Source: CAZRWD01 sp964603785 (GTDB taxonomy: Bacteria; Fermentibacterota; Fermentibacteria; Fermentibacterales; Fermentibacteraceae). From it: a DNA stretch of 51,393 nucleotides. Positions 7,173-16,478 of this stretch are shown in pieces. A program made the translations under genes and the position numbers. The notes under the pieces are model-generated. The model was not told where the DNA came from, searched no databases, and worked only from the letters and a program-made list of their open reading frames with translations. Numbering within the stretch: the first letter of the stretch is position 1; every line of letters starts with the position of its first letter. Location of the stretch: NCBI GenBank assembly GCA_964603785.1, contig CAZRWD010000015.1, positions 1 to 51,393 of the forward strand, written 5' to 3'.

Positions 7173-8207
7173 ATGAGGATCGCTCTTGTGCTGCTCACCG
7201 TTCTCACCCTCGTGGCCATGGCCGGCGAGTTCGCCACCGGCGGGGCCGACATGTGGAAGTTCAAGGGATGGGGCACCTTCAGGATGGACATGTTCGGCAT
7301 GGAGGACGCCGAGCCCGACATGGCCTTCTCGACCTGCGCCGACCTCGTGTGGGAGCCCACCCTGAACGAGATGCTGTCCGCCAAGGCCGAGCTGCAGATG
7401 ATCAGCGACGGCAACGCCGACTTCAAGGACGCCTACCTCAACCTCATGCCGGCCGAGGGCTTCTGCATCCGCGGCGGCCAGTTCAAGAGGAACATCGGCT
7501 GGGGCTACCTCGAGCCCACCACCGCCATGCTCTTCCCCGACAGGCCGCTTTACACCAACTACTCCGTCTTCGGCCTCTACGGCAAGCGCGACATGGGCTT
7601 CGCCCTCATCGGCGACTTCGACATGTTCTCGCTCGACCTGGCCTACACCAACGGCGTGGTCGAGGGTGCCGAGACCGACAGCAACAAGCAGCTCACGATC
7701 CACGGCACCGTGATGCCGGCCGAGTGGGTCACCATCGGCGCCGGCCTCGGCATGATGACCGCCTACGAGGACAGCACGATGGAGGACACCTTCTCCGCCA
7801 ACGCCATCGACGTCTACGCCCTCGTCGAGTACCCGATGTCCGAGACCATGGACCTGCACTTCACGGGCGAGTACATGATGCTCGGCATGCCCGCCCCCGA
7901 CGTCGAGGGCATGGAGAAGACCGACGGCACGGTCATGACCGCGGCCCTGGGCGCCACCTTCGGCATCGAGGGCGCCCTCGTCACCGGCATCACCCCGATG
8001 ATCCGCTACGAGCAGATCAGCCCGGCCTACATGGCCCCCGACGGTGCCGACGAGCCCGAGGACAACTACGGCGCCATCGACTTCTGCGGCAACATCCACA
8101 TGGGAACCCACAACGTGCTGCAGATCGGCGCGAGGAACTACAGCTTCGAGGCCGAGGGCGTCGACGGCTACACCGACATCATCGTCAACTGGAGGATGAA
8201 CTTCTAG
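7173..8207 (+). CDS. Outer-membrane porin (phosphate-selective porin-like beta-barrel)
   Basis: A 344-residue exported protein with a short signal peptide (MRIALVLLTVLTLVAMAGEFA) and alternating beta-strand patterns across the whole mature chain, ending in the aromatic residue Phe (IIVNWRMNF) as outer-membrane barrels do. Features such as GGQFKRNIGWGYLEPTT and YTNYSVFG recall the porin O/P group. It is acidic and very rich in methionine. The codon choice is strongly restricted (GAC, CTC, GCC, AAG), which suggests high expression. The ATG at 7173 follows AAGGAGAG. A strong hairpin lies 22 bases after the stop. It is the only gene of its transcription unit. Confidence 0.75.
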   Translation: MRIALVLLTVLTLVAMAGEFATGGADMWKFKGWGTFRMDMFGMEDAEPDMAFSTCADLVWEPTLNEMLSAKAELQMISDGNADFKDAYLNLMPAEGFCIRGGQFKRNIGWGYLEPTTAMLFPDRPLYTNYSVFGLYGKRDMGFALIGDFDMFSLDLAYTNGVVEGAETDSNKQLTIHGTVMPAEWVTIGAGLGMMTAYEDSTMEDTFSANAIDVYALVEYPMSETMDLHFTGEYMMLGMPAPDVEGMEKTDGTVMTAALGATFGIEGALVTGITPMIRYEQISPAYMAPDGADEPEDNYGAIDFCGNIHMGTHNVLQIGARNYSFEAEGVDGYTDIIVNWRMNF

Positions 8208-8229
8208 CTCATCCCATCCTCGGTTCCCG

Positions 8230-8255
8230 GGGGCCCGGGCCCGCGCCCGGGCCCC
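8230..8255 (+). terminator. GC hairpin downstream of the porin gene
   Basis: A perfect 11-bp stem (8230-8240 with 8245-8255) encloses a 4-base loop, 22 bases after the porin stop. It is followed by a C/T-mixed stretch and not by a U tract. A second hairpin of the same design (11 bp, 4-base loop) lies after the secreted lectin-like gene. Confidence 0.65.
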
Positions 8256-8260
8256 TTCCC

Positions 8261-8381
8261 GTTCCGGAACGCACTCCTGAAAATCGCTATATTGGGCGCT
8301 GCTTCATGCGCGGCTCCCCGCGGGACGGGATCCGCCCGAGGAGCCGGAGAGTTGTCCGGGACGGCTGCCGCAGCTCTCCGG
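8261..8381 (+). promoter_or_regulatory. Leader region of the efflux operon: palindrome, -10 and hairpin
   Basis: Three elements precede the RND operon. GTTCCGGAAC (8261-8270) is a perfect palindrome. TATATT (8288-8293) is a good -10, but no standard -35 lies 17 bases before it. The GGAAC half of the palindrome could act as an ECF-type -35, or the palindrome may be an activator or repressor site. Further on, 8344-8354 pairs with 8371-8381 (11 bp with one G-U pair, 16-base loop), 28 bases before the ATG. The hairpin could modulate translation or early termination of the operon. All roles are inferred. Confidence 0.4.
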
Positions 8382-8409
8382 AGGGCATCCAACGAAGGCA
8401 GGTAGGAAC

Positions 8410-11403
8410 ATGCGGATCACGGAGTCCGCCCTCGCGAGACCGGTCGCGGTGACCGTCCTCTCCATCGTGGCCGTCATCCTCGGGACCGTGGCGGTGCTCC
8501 GGACCCCCGTCGACCTCCTGCCCGCCGTCGAATACCCCAGGCTCACCGTCGAGACGACCTATCCACCCTCCAGCCCGTACGAGGTCGAGCGACTGGTGAC
8601 CGACCCCCTGGAGCAGAGCCTCGCGGGCATACGCAACCTCCGCAGCTACACCTCGCGCTCGTACGGCGACAGGAGCAGGATCACCCTGGAGTTCGGCTGG
8701 GGCACGAGGATGGACTTCACGAGGCTCGAGGTCCGCGAGAAGCTCGATGTCGCGGGCTGGTCGCTCCCCGACCAGGCCGGGAGGCCGACCCTCGTCGAGT
8801 ACGACCCCTCCAGGCGCCCCTTCATGGAGATACTGGTCTCCCGCGAGGGCGACTGGACCGAGACGACCGACTTCGTGCGCAGGATAGTCTCGACGCGCAT
8901 CGAGCAGGTCGACGGAGTCGCCGCGTGCGAGATCGAGGGCGGAGCCGAGGCCGCGGTGTACGTGAAGCTGCGCGACGGCTCCATGGAGGAGCTCGGGGTG
9001 AGCCCCGCCGTGGTCTCGGCCGCCCTGGCGGGAGCAAACGCGAACATGCCGGGGGGCCTCGTGCGGGAGGGGCAGAAGGAGTTCTTCCTGTCCCTCGAGG
9101 GCCAGTTCGAGACACTGGAGGACGTGGCCGCCACGGTGGTCGGCTTCAGGGGCGCGACCCCGGTGCTCCTCGGCGACATCGCCGAGATCTCGATAGCCGA
9201 GAAGCCTCCCTCGGACTGGGCAAGCTGCAACGGCGAGCGCTGCATCATCCTCAGGGTGCGCAAGATGTCGGGCGGGAACACCGTGGGCATCGCGGGAGAT
9301 GTCATCGGAGTCCTCGAGGACATGCGGGCGCAGTACCCGGGCCTGACCCTGGAGGTCCTCCAGAACGACGCGGTCTTCATCGAGGAATCGGTGTCGGGGG
9401 TCATCCAGTCCCTCGTCATCGGGGCGCTCCTGGCCTTCGCCGTGCTCTTCCTCTTCCTGCGCAACTGGAGGAGCCCCGTGATAATGGGGGTGTCCATCCC
9501 GCTCAGCCTCGCCGTGGCGCTCTTCGCCCTGTACCTCGGCGGGGTCACGCTCAACATCATGTCGCTCGGCGGGCTTGCGCTCGGCACGGGACTCCTCGTG
9601 GACAACTCGATCGTGGTCCTCGAGGCCGTTCACCGTAGGCGCGAGCGGGGCGAAGGGCCCGTGGAGGCGGCGAGGCGGGGGACCGCCGAGGTCGGCGGCG
9701 CGATATTCGCCAGCACTCTCACCACCCTGGTCGTGTTCCTTCCCGTGATCTATCTCGAGGGGGTGGCGAGCCAGCTCTTCCGCGACCAGGCCCTCGCGGT
9801 GAGCTTCGCCCTGCTCGCGAGCCTCCTGGTCGCGGTCACCGTGGTCCCCGCCCTCGCAGCGAGGCTCTCGCCCGGGCGTGCGGAAGCCTCCGACGACCCG
9901 ACCGCGCGCCTCCGCGACCGGTACTCGGAGATCGCACGCAGGGCGATGGCCCGTCCGGGCCGGGTCGCCGGCTTCGCCGCCATCGCGGCGCTCCTAGCGC
10001 TCGTCCTGGCCACCGCACTGCCCAGGCAGCTCCTGCCGTCAGTCGCGGTGAGCGACCTGGACATCTCCTTCTCGGCACCCGAGGGGACGTCCATGTCCGA
10101 CATGGTGATCCTCTCCGACAGGGCTTCCGCGCTCACGGCCGATGCCGGCGCGCACAGCGTCTTCGGGAGGGTGGGCGTGAGGTCCACGGAGGGGGTGGAT
10201 GCGCTCATCACGGCATCCTTCGACAACCCGCGCGCGGCGGCGCGGGCTATGAGCCTCCTGCCCGCCGCGTGGTCGGGCGCGCATTCGTTCCAGCTCGCCG
10301 CCAGCCCTCACGAGACCCTCCTGGGGGAGATACTCGGAGGCGGCGGAGGGTTCACGGTGTACCTGGAGGGCGAGGACCAGGCCTCGGGGCTGGCGGCCGC
10401 GCACGCCCTGGAGAGCGCCGTCCTCCCGATGGACGACGTGGACGGGGTCGAGGTCGGCTGGCTCCCGGGCAGGCCGGAGATACTGCTGAGGCTCGACGAC
10501 GAGCTGGCGACGCTCCTGGGGCTCGGGCCGGGCGACGTGGCCGACTGGGTGGAGAGCATGGCCAGGGGGCTCCCCTCGACGACCTACTACAGGCAGGACG
10601 AGCGCGTCGACGTCATGGTGCTCTCCGACTCGGGCGAGGGGGTCGCCCTGGACAGGGCCCTCGACAGGTCCATCCCCCTGTCGGGCATCCTCGTCCCCCT
10701 CGAGCGGCTGGTCACGGTCGAGAGGCGCCAGCTCCCCGGGTTCGTCGAGCACTACCAGGGCAACCGGGCCATCTCGCTCTCCATCTCGTCCTCGGGCGGC
10801 AATCTCGCCGGGCTCTCCTCGCGCGTCGGATCCACGGCGGACTCTCTCCTCTCCGCCGCGCCCGTGACGCTCCGCACGGGCCCCGAGATCGAGGAGATGG
10901 AGCGCACCACCCGCAGCCTGATCCTGGCGGCGCTGCTGGCCGCCGGTCTCGTGTACGTCCTCATGGCCGCCCAGTTCGAGTCCTTCAAGGGGCCGTTCGT
11001 CATCATGTTCACCGTCCCCCTCGGGCTGATAGGCGTCGTCGCCGCCCTTCTCCTGACGGGCCAGAGCCTCAACGCCCTGTCGGGGATCGGGGTGGTCATA
11101 CTGTCCGGGATCGTCGTGAACGACGGCATCCTCCTCGTCGAGAGGATCAACCAGCTCAGGCGCGAAGGGCTCGAGACCTCCGAGGCGGTCATCGCCGCAG
11201 GCCGCGACCGGTTCAGGCCGGTGCTCATGACCAGCGCGACGACGGTTCTCGGGCTGCTGCCCATGGCTCTCGGCCTGGGCACCGGGGGCGCCCTCCGCCA
11301 GCCCCTCGCGATAGCCGTGATAGGCGGCATGACCGTCGCCACGATCCTCACGCTGCTCGTGGTGCCCGCGGTGTTCATGCTCCTCTCCGGCAGCAGGCGA
11401 TGA
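8410..11403 (+). CDS. RND-family efflux transporter permease, first subunit
   Basis: A 997-residue inner-membrane pump subunit of the HAE1/AcrB type. It has one N-terminal membrane helix (PVAVTVLSIVAVILG), a large periplasmic porter loop, a block of helices around residues 330-480, a second porter loop, and a final helix block. In helix 4 the proton-relay pair is Asp-Asn (GLLVDNSIVV) rather than Asp-Asp. In helix 10 the sequence is GIVVNDGILLVE. The ATG at 8410 has a weak AGGTAGGAAC ribosome site. Its stop overlaps the next permease as ATGA. It probably forms a heteromeric trimer with the second permease, as in MdtBC. The substrate is unknown, with drugs, lipids or bile-like compounds typical for the family. 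Confidence 0.93.
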   Translation: MRITESALARPVAVTVLSIVAVILGTVAVLRTPVDLLPAVEYPRLTVETTYPPSSPYEVERLVTDPLEQSLAGIRNLRSYTSRSYGDRSRITLEFGWGTRMDFTRLEVREKLDVAGWSLPDQAGRPTLVEYDPSRRPFMEILVSREGDWTETTDFVRRIVSTRIEQVDGVAACEIEGGAEAAVYVKLRDGSMEELGVSPAVVSAALAGANANMPGGLVREGQKEFFLSLEGQFETLEDVAATVVGFRGATPVLLGDIAEISIAEKPPSDWASCNGERCIILRVRKMSGGNTVGIAGDVIGVLEDMRAQYPGLTLEVLQNDAVFIEESVSGVIQSLVIGALLAFAVLFLFLRNWRSPVIMGVSIPLSLAVALFALYLGGVTLNIMSLGGLALGTGLLVDNSIVVLEAVHRRRERGEGPVEAARRGTAEVGGAIFASTLTTLVVFLPVIYLEGVASQLFRDQALAVSFALLASLLVAVTVVPALAARLSPGRAEASDDPTARLRDRYSEIARRAMARPGRVAGFAAIAALLALVLATALPRQLLPSVAVSDLDISFSAPEGTSMSDMVILSDRASALTADAGAHSVFGRVGVRSTEGVDALITASFDNPRAAARAMSLLPAAWSGAHSFQLAASPHETLLGEILGGGGGFTVYLEGEDQASGLAAAHALESAVLPMDDVDGVEVGWLPGRPEILLRLDDELATLLGLGPGDVADWVESMARGLPSTTYYRQDERVDVMVLSDSGEGVALDRALDRSIPLSGILVPLERLVTVERRQLPGFVEHYQGNRAISLSISSSGGNLAGLSSRVGSTADSLLSAAPVTLRTGPEIEEMERTTRSLILAALLAAGLVYVLMAAQFESFKGPFVIMFTVPLGLIGVVAALLLTGQSLNALSGIGVVILSGIVVNDGILLVERINQLRREGLETSEAVIAAGRDRFRPVLMTSATTVLGLLPMALGLGTGGALRQPLAIAVIGGMTVATILTLLVVPAVFMLLSGSRR

Positions 11404-14400
11404 TAGACCCCATCCTCGCACGGCCCAGGGGGACGGCGGTCATCTATGCCGCCCTGCTTCTCCTGGCGGCCGTCTCCCTCTCCAGGATCCCCATCGAGGG
11501 CACTCCCGACACCGAGCTTCCCAGGCTGAGCGTCTTCACCACATGGCCCGGGGCCGATCCCGAGGCCGTCTGCGAGCAGGTGACGAGGCCGATCGAGGAT
11601 GCGGCCCGCCAGGTGGAGGGGGTGGAGGAGATCGAGTCCAGGTCCGAGACCGGATCCAGCAGCGTGACCGTCTCCTTCGAGAAGGGCACGGACATGGACG
11701 TCGCCTCCATGGAGCTCACCGAGAGGATCTCGTTCCTGAGGGAGGACCTTCCCGACGGGGTGCTGCCCTCGAGCGTGACCCCGATCCTGCCGAACGAGAT
11801 GGAGAGCGAGGGCTTCCTGGTCTTCGCCCTTGCCGGGGCCGACGCCCAGTCGCTGAAGAAGCTGGCCGAGGACGGGATCGTGCCCGTCCTGGAGCGCGTG
11901 GACGGTATCGGCGGCGTCGAGGTCGAAGGCCTGGGCGACGAGGAGCTGGTGGTGGACATCGACCCGGCAGCCCTCAGGGAGCTCGATCTCACCCTCTCCG
12001 AAGTGGTCGGCACGATACGGTCGGGCATAGTCGACAGGAATGCGGGCGTGCTGTCGGACACCACGGGGCTGGATGCCGTGGTGAGGGTCACCACGGTGCC
12101 GCAGGACGTTACCGCCTTCTCGGACATGATCGTGGCCACGAGGGGCGGCAGGTTCGTGAGGCTGGTCGACGTGGCCAGGGACATCTCCATCCAATACAGC
12201 GAGAACAGGTTCACGATCTTCAGATACGACGGGCTGGACCAGGTGACGGTCAGGGTGGACAGGGTCCCGGGGAGCAATGCCGTCAGGGTGGCCGACCGTG
12301 TCATGGATGTCGTCGAGGGCATTCGCGGGTCGCTTCCCGAGGGCGTTCTGCTGAACCTCGTCGAGGACGGCACGGAGAGCATCCGTGACGATCTCCGGGC
12401 CCTCTCCTGGAGGGGGCTGGTGAGCCTCGCGGCCATCATCGCCGTGCTCATGCTCCTCAATCCCGGCATCAGGGGCAACCTCCTGATCCTCAGCTCGATC
12501 CTCTTCTCCGCGGCGCTCTCGGTCACGGCCGTGTACGTCGCCGGCTACACGATAAACGTGCTCACCCTCAGCGCACTCGCGGTGGCCTTCGGGCTTCTGG
12601 TCGACGGCGCCGTGGTCGTGATGGAGTCCATCGCCTTCAGGCGCAGGCTGGGTCTCGATCCCGTCTCCGCGGCCTCCAGGGGGGCGAAGGAGGTCGCCCT
12701 GCCGATACTGGGCGGCATCCTGACCACGCTGGTGGCCTTCATCCCCCTGCTCGCCAGCGAGGGGATACTGAGGCTCTACTACAGGCCTTTCGCATTCACG
12801 ATGGGGGCCACGCTGACGGCCTCCTACCTCGTGTGCCTGACGCTGGTCCCCTCTCTCGCCGGCCACTGGAGGAGCGCGAAGTGGACCCGCGAGCGCAGGT
12901 GGGACGCCGGGATCGCCGGAGTCGTCGCCCGGCTCCACCACAGGCCGTGGATACCCCTCTCGGCGGTCATCCTCCTGGTCGCGGGCGCCGCCTGGGTCTT
13001 CTTCGCCAGGCTCGACAGGGGGAGGGACTGGGGGTTCACGTTCGAGCGCGAGGCCATAGTGGTGTGGATGGAGTTCCCGCCGGGCACCCCTCAGGAGGTG
13101 GTCGACGAGACCGCAAGGGGCTTCGAGGACATCCTGGCGGGCCGGGAAGGCATCGAGTCGACCCGCACCTTCGTCACCGGGGAGACGAGCGTGATCCGGG
13201 CGGTCTGCACCCCCGGCGCCCTCGAGACCGGGGCCGCCCTGCAGATCGAGGCCGAGGCCATGGCGCACGCATCCACGGTTGGCGGCATCCAGGGGATCTA
13301 CGTCGGGGGCATCAGCCCGGAGGGATACTGGCGGAGCACCGACGCCGCAGGGCTCGTTCAGACCATAGAGCTGAGGGGATACGACTACGAGGGGCTGAGG
13401 AACATCGCCCGGTCGGTGGCGTCGATGATGACGCGCCACCCCCGGATAGCGGACGTGGACATCGACTGGAACCGCATGAACGCCAACCGGTCGCAGCTCG
13501 CCGTCTCCTTCGACCGCGACGAGCTGGCCGACCTGGGCATCAACCCCGTCCAGCTGCTGGCAGCCTTCCGCTACAACCTGGCGGGAGGGTACGGAGGCGA
13601 GGTCCAGGTGGGCGACCTGCGAGTCGACCTGGGCATACGCCTGGACGGCCAGCGCAACCCCCTCCTCTCCGAGGTGCTGGACAGCAGGATCAGGACGCGG
13701 GGCGGGGCCGGTTCGGTCAGGCTCGGGGACCTGGTGTCCCTGGACACCCTGTCCGTCCAGGGGACCATCGAGAGGGAGAACGGCGAATACCGCAGGACCA
13801 TGGCGTACACCTTCATGGGCGCTGAGAGGATGAGCGCGCGCTTCAGGCGCACGCTGCTCGACAACCTCCTCCTGCCCGCCGGCTTCAGGGTCTACGAGGA
13901 CACGACATGGGTGCCCAGGTGGCTGAGGGAGGAGGAGGGGGCGACCGACCTGAACCTGCTGGTCGCGCTCGCCGTCCTGGCCGTGTTCGCCGTGACGGCC
14001 ATCCTCTACGAGTCGTTCACGGCGCCCCTCTGGGTGCTCGCCGTGATACCGATGGCCATGGTCGGGGTCGTCGCGGGCTTCTGGGCGTCCGGCAAGACCT
14101 TCACGCCGCAGGCCTATGTCGGGAGCGTGTTCCTCGTGGGCATAGCGGTCAACAACTCGATCCTCCTGGTCGACTGCTACCTCCGCCACCGCCGCGGGGG
14201 GAGCGGCACCAGGGAGGCTCTCGACATGGCGGTGAGGGAGCGGCTCAGGCCTGTCATGCAGACCAGCCTCACCACCGTCGCCGGCCTCCTTCCGCTCGTC
14301 ATATGGCCCGTGGCTGGCTCCGACGATCTCTGGAGCACGCTGTCCTTCACGGTCGTGGTGGGCATGGCGACATCGACGCTGCTGGTCCTGGTGGCCCTGC

Positions 14401-14447
14401 CCTCGCTCATACAGGTGACAACAAAGGAGAGGATAGGTTCCGGATGA
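11400..14447 (+). CDS. RND-family efflux transporter permease, second subunit
   Basis: A 1015-residue paralogue of the preceding gene with the same layout: N-terminal helix (AVIYAALLLLAAVSL), porter domain, helix block (FGLLVDGAVVVMES), second porter domain, and final helix block (GIAVNNSILLVDCY). The relay motif is Asp-Gly in helix 4, so each subunit keeps just one of the two usual aspartates. Such divergence is seen in two-permease RND systems where the subunits play different parts. The ATG at 11400 overlaps the upstream stop by 4 bases, and the stop overlaps the adaptor gene in the same way. Confidence 0.93.
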   Translation: MIDPILARPRGTAVIYAALLLLAAVSLSRIPIEGTPDTELPRLSVFTTWPGADPEAVCEQVTRPIEDAARQVEGVEEIESRSETGSSSVTVSFEKGTDMDVASMELTERISFLREDLPDGVLPSSVTPILPNEMESEGFLVFALAGADAQSLKKLAEDGIVPVLERVDGIGGVEVEGLGDEELVVDIDPAALRELDLTLSEVVGTIRSGIVDRNAGVLSDTTGLDAVVRVTTVPQDVTAFSDMIVATRGGRFVRLVDVARDISIQYSENRFTIFRYDGLDQVTVRVDRVPGSNAVRVADRVMDVVEGIRGSLPEGVLLNLVEDGTESIRDDLRALSWRGLVSLAAIIAVLMLLNPGIRGNLLILSSILFSAALSVTAVYVAGYTINVLTLSALAVAFGLLVDGAVVVMESIAFRRRLGLDPVSAASRGAKEVALPILGGILTTLVAFIPLLASEGILRLYYRPFAFTMGATLTASYLVCLTLVPSLAGHWRSAKWTRERRWDAGIAGVVARLHHRPWIPLSAVILLVAGAAWVFFARLDRGRDWGFTFEREAIVVWMEFPPGTPQEVVDETARGFEDILAGREGIESTRTFVTGETSVIRAVCTPGALETGAALQIEAEAMAHASTVGGIQGIYVGGISPEGYWRSTDAAGLVQTIELRGYDYEGLRNIARSVASMMTRHPRIADVDIDWNRMNANRSQLAVSFDRDELADLGINPVQLLAAFRYNLAGGYGGEVQVGDLRVDLGIRLDGQRNPLLSEVLDSRIRTRGGAGSVRLGDLVSLDTLSVQGTIERENGEYRRTMAYTFMGAERMSARFRRTLLDNLLLPAGFRVYEDTTWVPRWLREEEGATDLNLLVALAVLAVFAVTAILYESFTAPLWVLAVIPMAMVGVVAGFWASGKTFTPQAYVGSVFLVGIAVNNSILLVDCYLRHRRGGSGTREALDMAVRERLRPVMQTSLTTVAGLLPLVIWPVAGSDDLWSTLSFTVVVGMATSTLLVLVALPSLIQVTTKERIGSG

Positions 14448-15478
14448 GATTCATGAAAGCCCTGCCGCTCCTCCTGGCCCTCCTGGCCGCCTGCGGCGCC
14501 GGGGAGGAGGAGGGCGGGGGAGAGGCCCTGGAGCCCTCCCCCCTTCCCGTGACGGCAAGCCCCGTGGCAAGGGACACCCTGTTCGAGGTGGTGGAGGCGA
14601 CCGGCCGGATTTCGTCCGCCCGGACCCAGGAGATGGTCGCCCAGATCCAGGGCGTCGTCTCGCTCGCGCCCGCGGGCGAGGGCTACCCCGTGAACAGGGG
14701 GCAGGTGGTGTTCAGGATCGCCGCCGGCGAGCAGGCCGCCCAGCTGCAGAACGCGCTCAGCCAGTACCGCTCGGCGCAGGCCCTGTACGACTTCGAGTGC
14801 GTGAACTACTCGGGCGAGCTCACCGAGGAGCGCAGCGAGATGATCCGCAGCACGACCGGGCTCCTGCAGGCCGAGGCCGACCTCGCGAGGGCGAGGACCC
14901 AGTACGGGAACGCAGCCCTCACGGCCGGGTTCGACGGCGTGGTCGCGGAGGTGCTGGCGAGGGAGGGGATGACCGTCTACCCGGGGACGAGGCTCGGCTC
15001 CGTGGTCGACATGGAGTCCCTCCAGGCCGAGATTGACCTGGACGAGCGCGACCTCGTCCTCTGCGCCCAGGGAGCGCGGGCCTACGTCACGGTCCCCTCG
15101 CTGGGCGACTCCGCGTTCGTGGGCCAGGTGTTCTCGGTCTCACCCGTCATCGACCAGACGACGAGGTCCGGGACCGTGCTGGTGAGCCTGCCTCCCGTGC
15201 CGGGAATGCGCCCAGGGGCCACGGCCAGGGTGGAGATAGTGACCTCCGTGGTTCCCGACCAGCTGCTCGTCCCTGAGGAGGCGGTGCTGGTGAGGGACGA
15301 CCGCCAGATGGTCTTCGCCGTCCTGGACGGGAGGGCGGACTGGAGATACGTGACCACGGCCGGCTCGGGTCGGGGCATGGTCGCCGTTTCGGAGGGCGTC
15401 TCGGAGGGCGAGCCCGTCATCACCGGGGGCCACTATTCGCTCGCGCACGATGCGCCCGTGGCTGTCGTGGGCGAATAG
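14444..15478 (+). CDS. RND efflux periplasmic adaptor lipoprotein (HlyD/AcrA type)
   Basis: A 344-residue membrane fusion protein. A lipoprotein signal (LLLALLAAC, Cys17) is followed by an acidic linker, the beta-barrel/lipoyl halves (VEATGRISSARTQEMVAQIQGVVSLAPAGE, partly quoted; TAGFDGVVAEVLAREGMTV), a short alpha-hairpin (residues ~95-155) and the membrane-proximal domain (VPGMRPGATARVEI, LLVPEEAVL). It links the RND pump in the inner membrane to an outer-membrane channel. It is last in a three-gene operon, where adaptors usually come first. No TolC-like channel gene is present in the window. The ATG at 14444 overlaps the upstream stop and follows AAGGAGAGG. Confidence 0.9.
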   Translation: MRFMKALPLLLALLAACGAGEEEGGGEALEPSPLPVTASPVARDTLFEVVEATGRISSARTQEMVAQIQGVVSLAPAGEGYPVNRGQVVFRIAAGEQAAQLQNALSQYRSAQALYDFECVNYSGELTEERSEMIRSTTGLLQAEADLARARTQYGNAALTAGFDGVVAEVLAREGMTVYPGTRLGSVVDMESLQAEIDLDERDLVLCAQGARAYVTVPSLGDSAFVGQVFSVSPVIDQTTRSGTVLVSLPPVPGMRPGATARVEIVTSVVPDQLLVPEEAVLVRDDRQMVFAVLDGRADWRYVTTAGSGRGMVAVSEGVSEGEPVITGGHYSLAHDAPVAVVGE

Positions 15479-15499
15479 GGGAGGTCTCCCGGCGGCGTC

Positions 15500-16414
15500 C
15501 TAGCGGACCTCGGCCATCCCGAGGAAGAACCTGCCGTAGTAGACCTCGAGGTCATCATCCGGCACGAATTCGATCGTGCTTATCCTGTCCTCAAGATGGT
15601 CGGGCACGGGGAAGACGACGAGCGACCCGCCGGCCCAGTCCCCCCAGAGAACCCAGGGCTCCCAGGTGTCCCACATGGCTTCGATCTCGGCCTGCTTGAG
15701 ATCGTAGCCCGCCCATGCGGAAAGCGCCTCCAGCGCAAGGCTCCTGTCGTAGTCCCGGTCGGGGGGGAGGGCCTCCTCCTCCGCGCCGCCGGTCACCGCG
15801 GCCGCCTCGACGATCCGCATCCGGACATCCCATCCGTCATTCCTGGTGAAGAGCATGACGGGGTCGGAGGAGGATTCTCCGCCTGAGCCCTCTCCGAGCG
15901 GGCCCGGGAAGCCCGTTCCCGACAGGTCCACCTCGTAGTACAGGAAGCGGTCGCAGAACCCGTCGGATTCGCGTGTCAGGACAAGGGCCCCGGTGTCCCT
16001 CCACCTGCCCGTGTCCCAGTACAGCCCGTCGATGCCGCCGTCGAGAGAACCGCTGTAGGGTATCTCGTCGTAATCCCAGGGGCAGGTGGTCCTGATCCCC
16101 CTCCAGGAGACGGCCGAACCACCCCCGGCAACCGAGAGGTCGACGCTGAACTGCTCGTCCGGGTCGGGATAGACGGCGTAGATCCGGCCTCTCGAGCGCA
16201 CGGTGAGGCTCCCGGCAGTCTCGGAGCCCCAGATGTGTATCACCGGCGCCTCCACCACCAGGTCCATCGGATCCGACCAGGGGCCGCCGGAGGTGCCCAG
16301 CGCCTCCACGACATCGCTCCTGTAGCGCACTACGCCCCATTCGTGCACATGGACCTCGCCGAAGTACGGGGCTACGACGGTGTCCATCACTGCCGCCAGA
16401 AGGAGGGGATTCAC
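15500..16414 (-). CDS. Secreted protein with N-terminal VHEWGVVRYR motif, function unknown
   Basis: A 304-residue protein of unknown function. The GTG at 16414 follows GGAGGT by six bases and gives a short hydrophobic leader (NPLLLAAVMDTVVAPYFG) before VHVHEWGVVRYRSDVVEALG. The motif recalls the HEWGTFTSV start of uncharacterised exported proteins in Planctomycetes and Acidobacteria. The centre is beta-rich (PVIHIWGS, GRIYAVYPDPDEQFSVDL). The C-terminal part is acidic and tryptophan-rich (WDTWEPWVLWGDWAGG). No catalytic signature was recognised. It is convergent with the efflux operon, 21 bases apart, and 64 bases downstream of the DUF1028 gene on the same strand. Confidence 0.6.
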   Translation of the reverse strand: MNPLLLAAVMDTVVAPYFGEVHVHEWGVVRYRSDVVEALGTSGGPWSDPMDLVVEAPVIHIWGSETAGSLTVRSRGRIYAVYPDPDEQFSVDLSVAGGGSAVSWRGIRTTCPWDYDEIPYSGSLDGGIDGLYWDTGRWRDTGALVLTRESDGFCDRFLYYEVDLSGTGFPGPLGEGSGGESSSDPVMLFTRNDGWDVRMRIVEAAAVTGGAEEEALPPDRDYDRSLALEALSAWAGYDLKQAEIEAMWDTWEPWVLWGDWAGGSLVVFPVPDHLEDRISTIEFVPDDDLEVYYGRFFLGMAEVR

Positions 16415-16478
16415 AGGTCGACCTCCAAGCTCCCGGACGCCCGGCGGGGCGTCCGTTGACCAGCCCGGTTCTGCCGCC

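Noticed and set aside
10752..14189. Very long minus-strand open frame (over 1,100 codons) opposite the RND permeases
   Set aside because: High GC content makes antisense frames open by chance. The plus strand encodes clear RND motifs throughout, and the antisense product has a low-complexity His/Gly/Arg composition with no family features.
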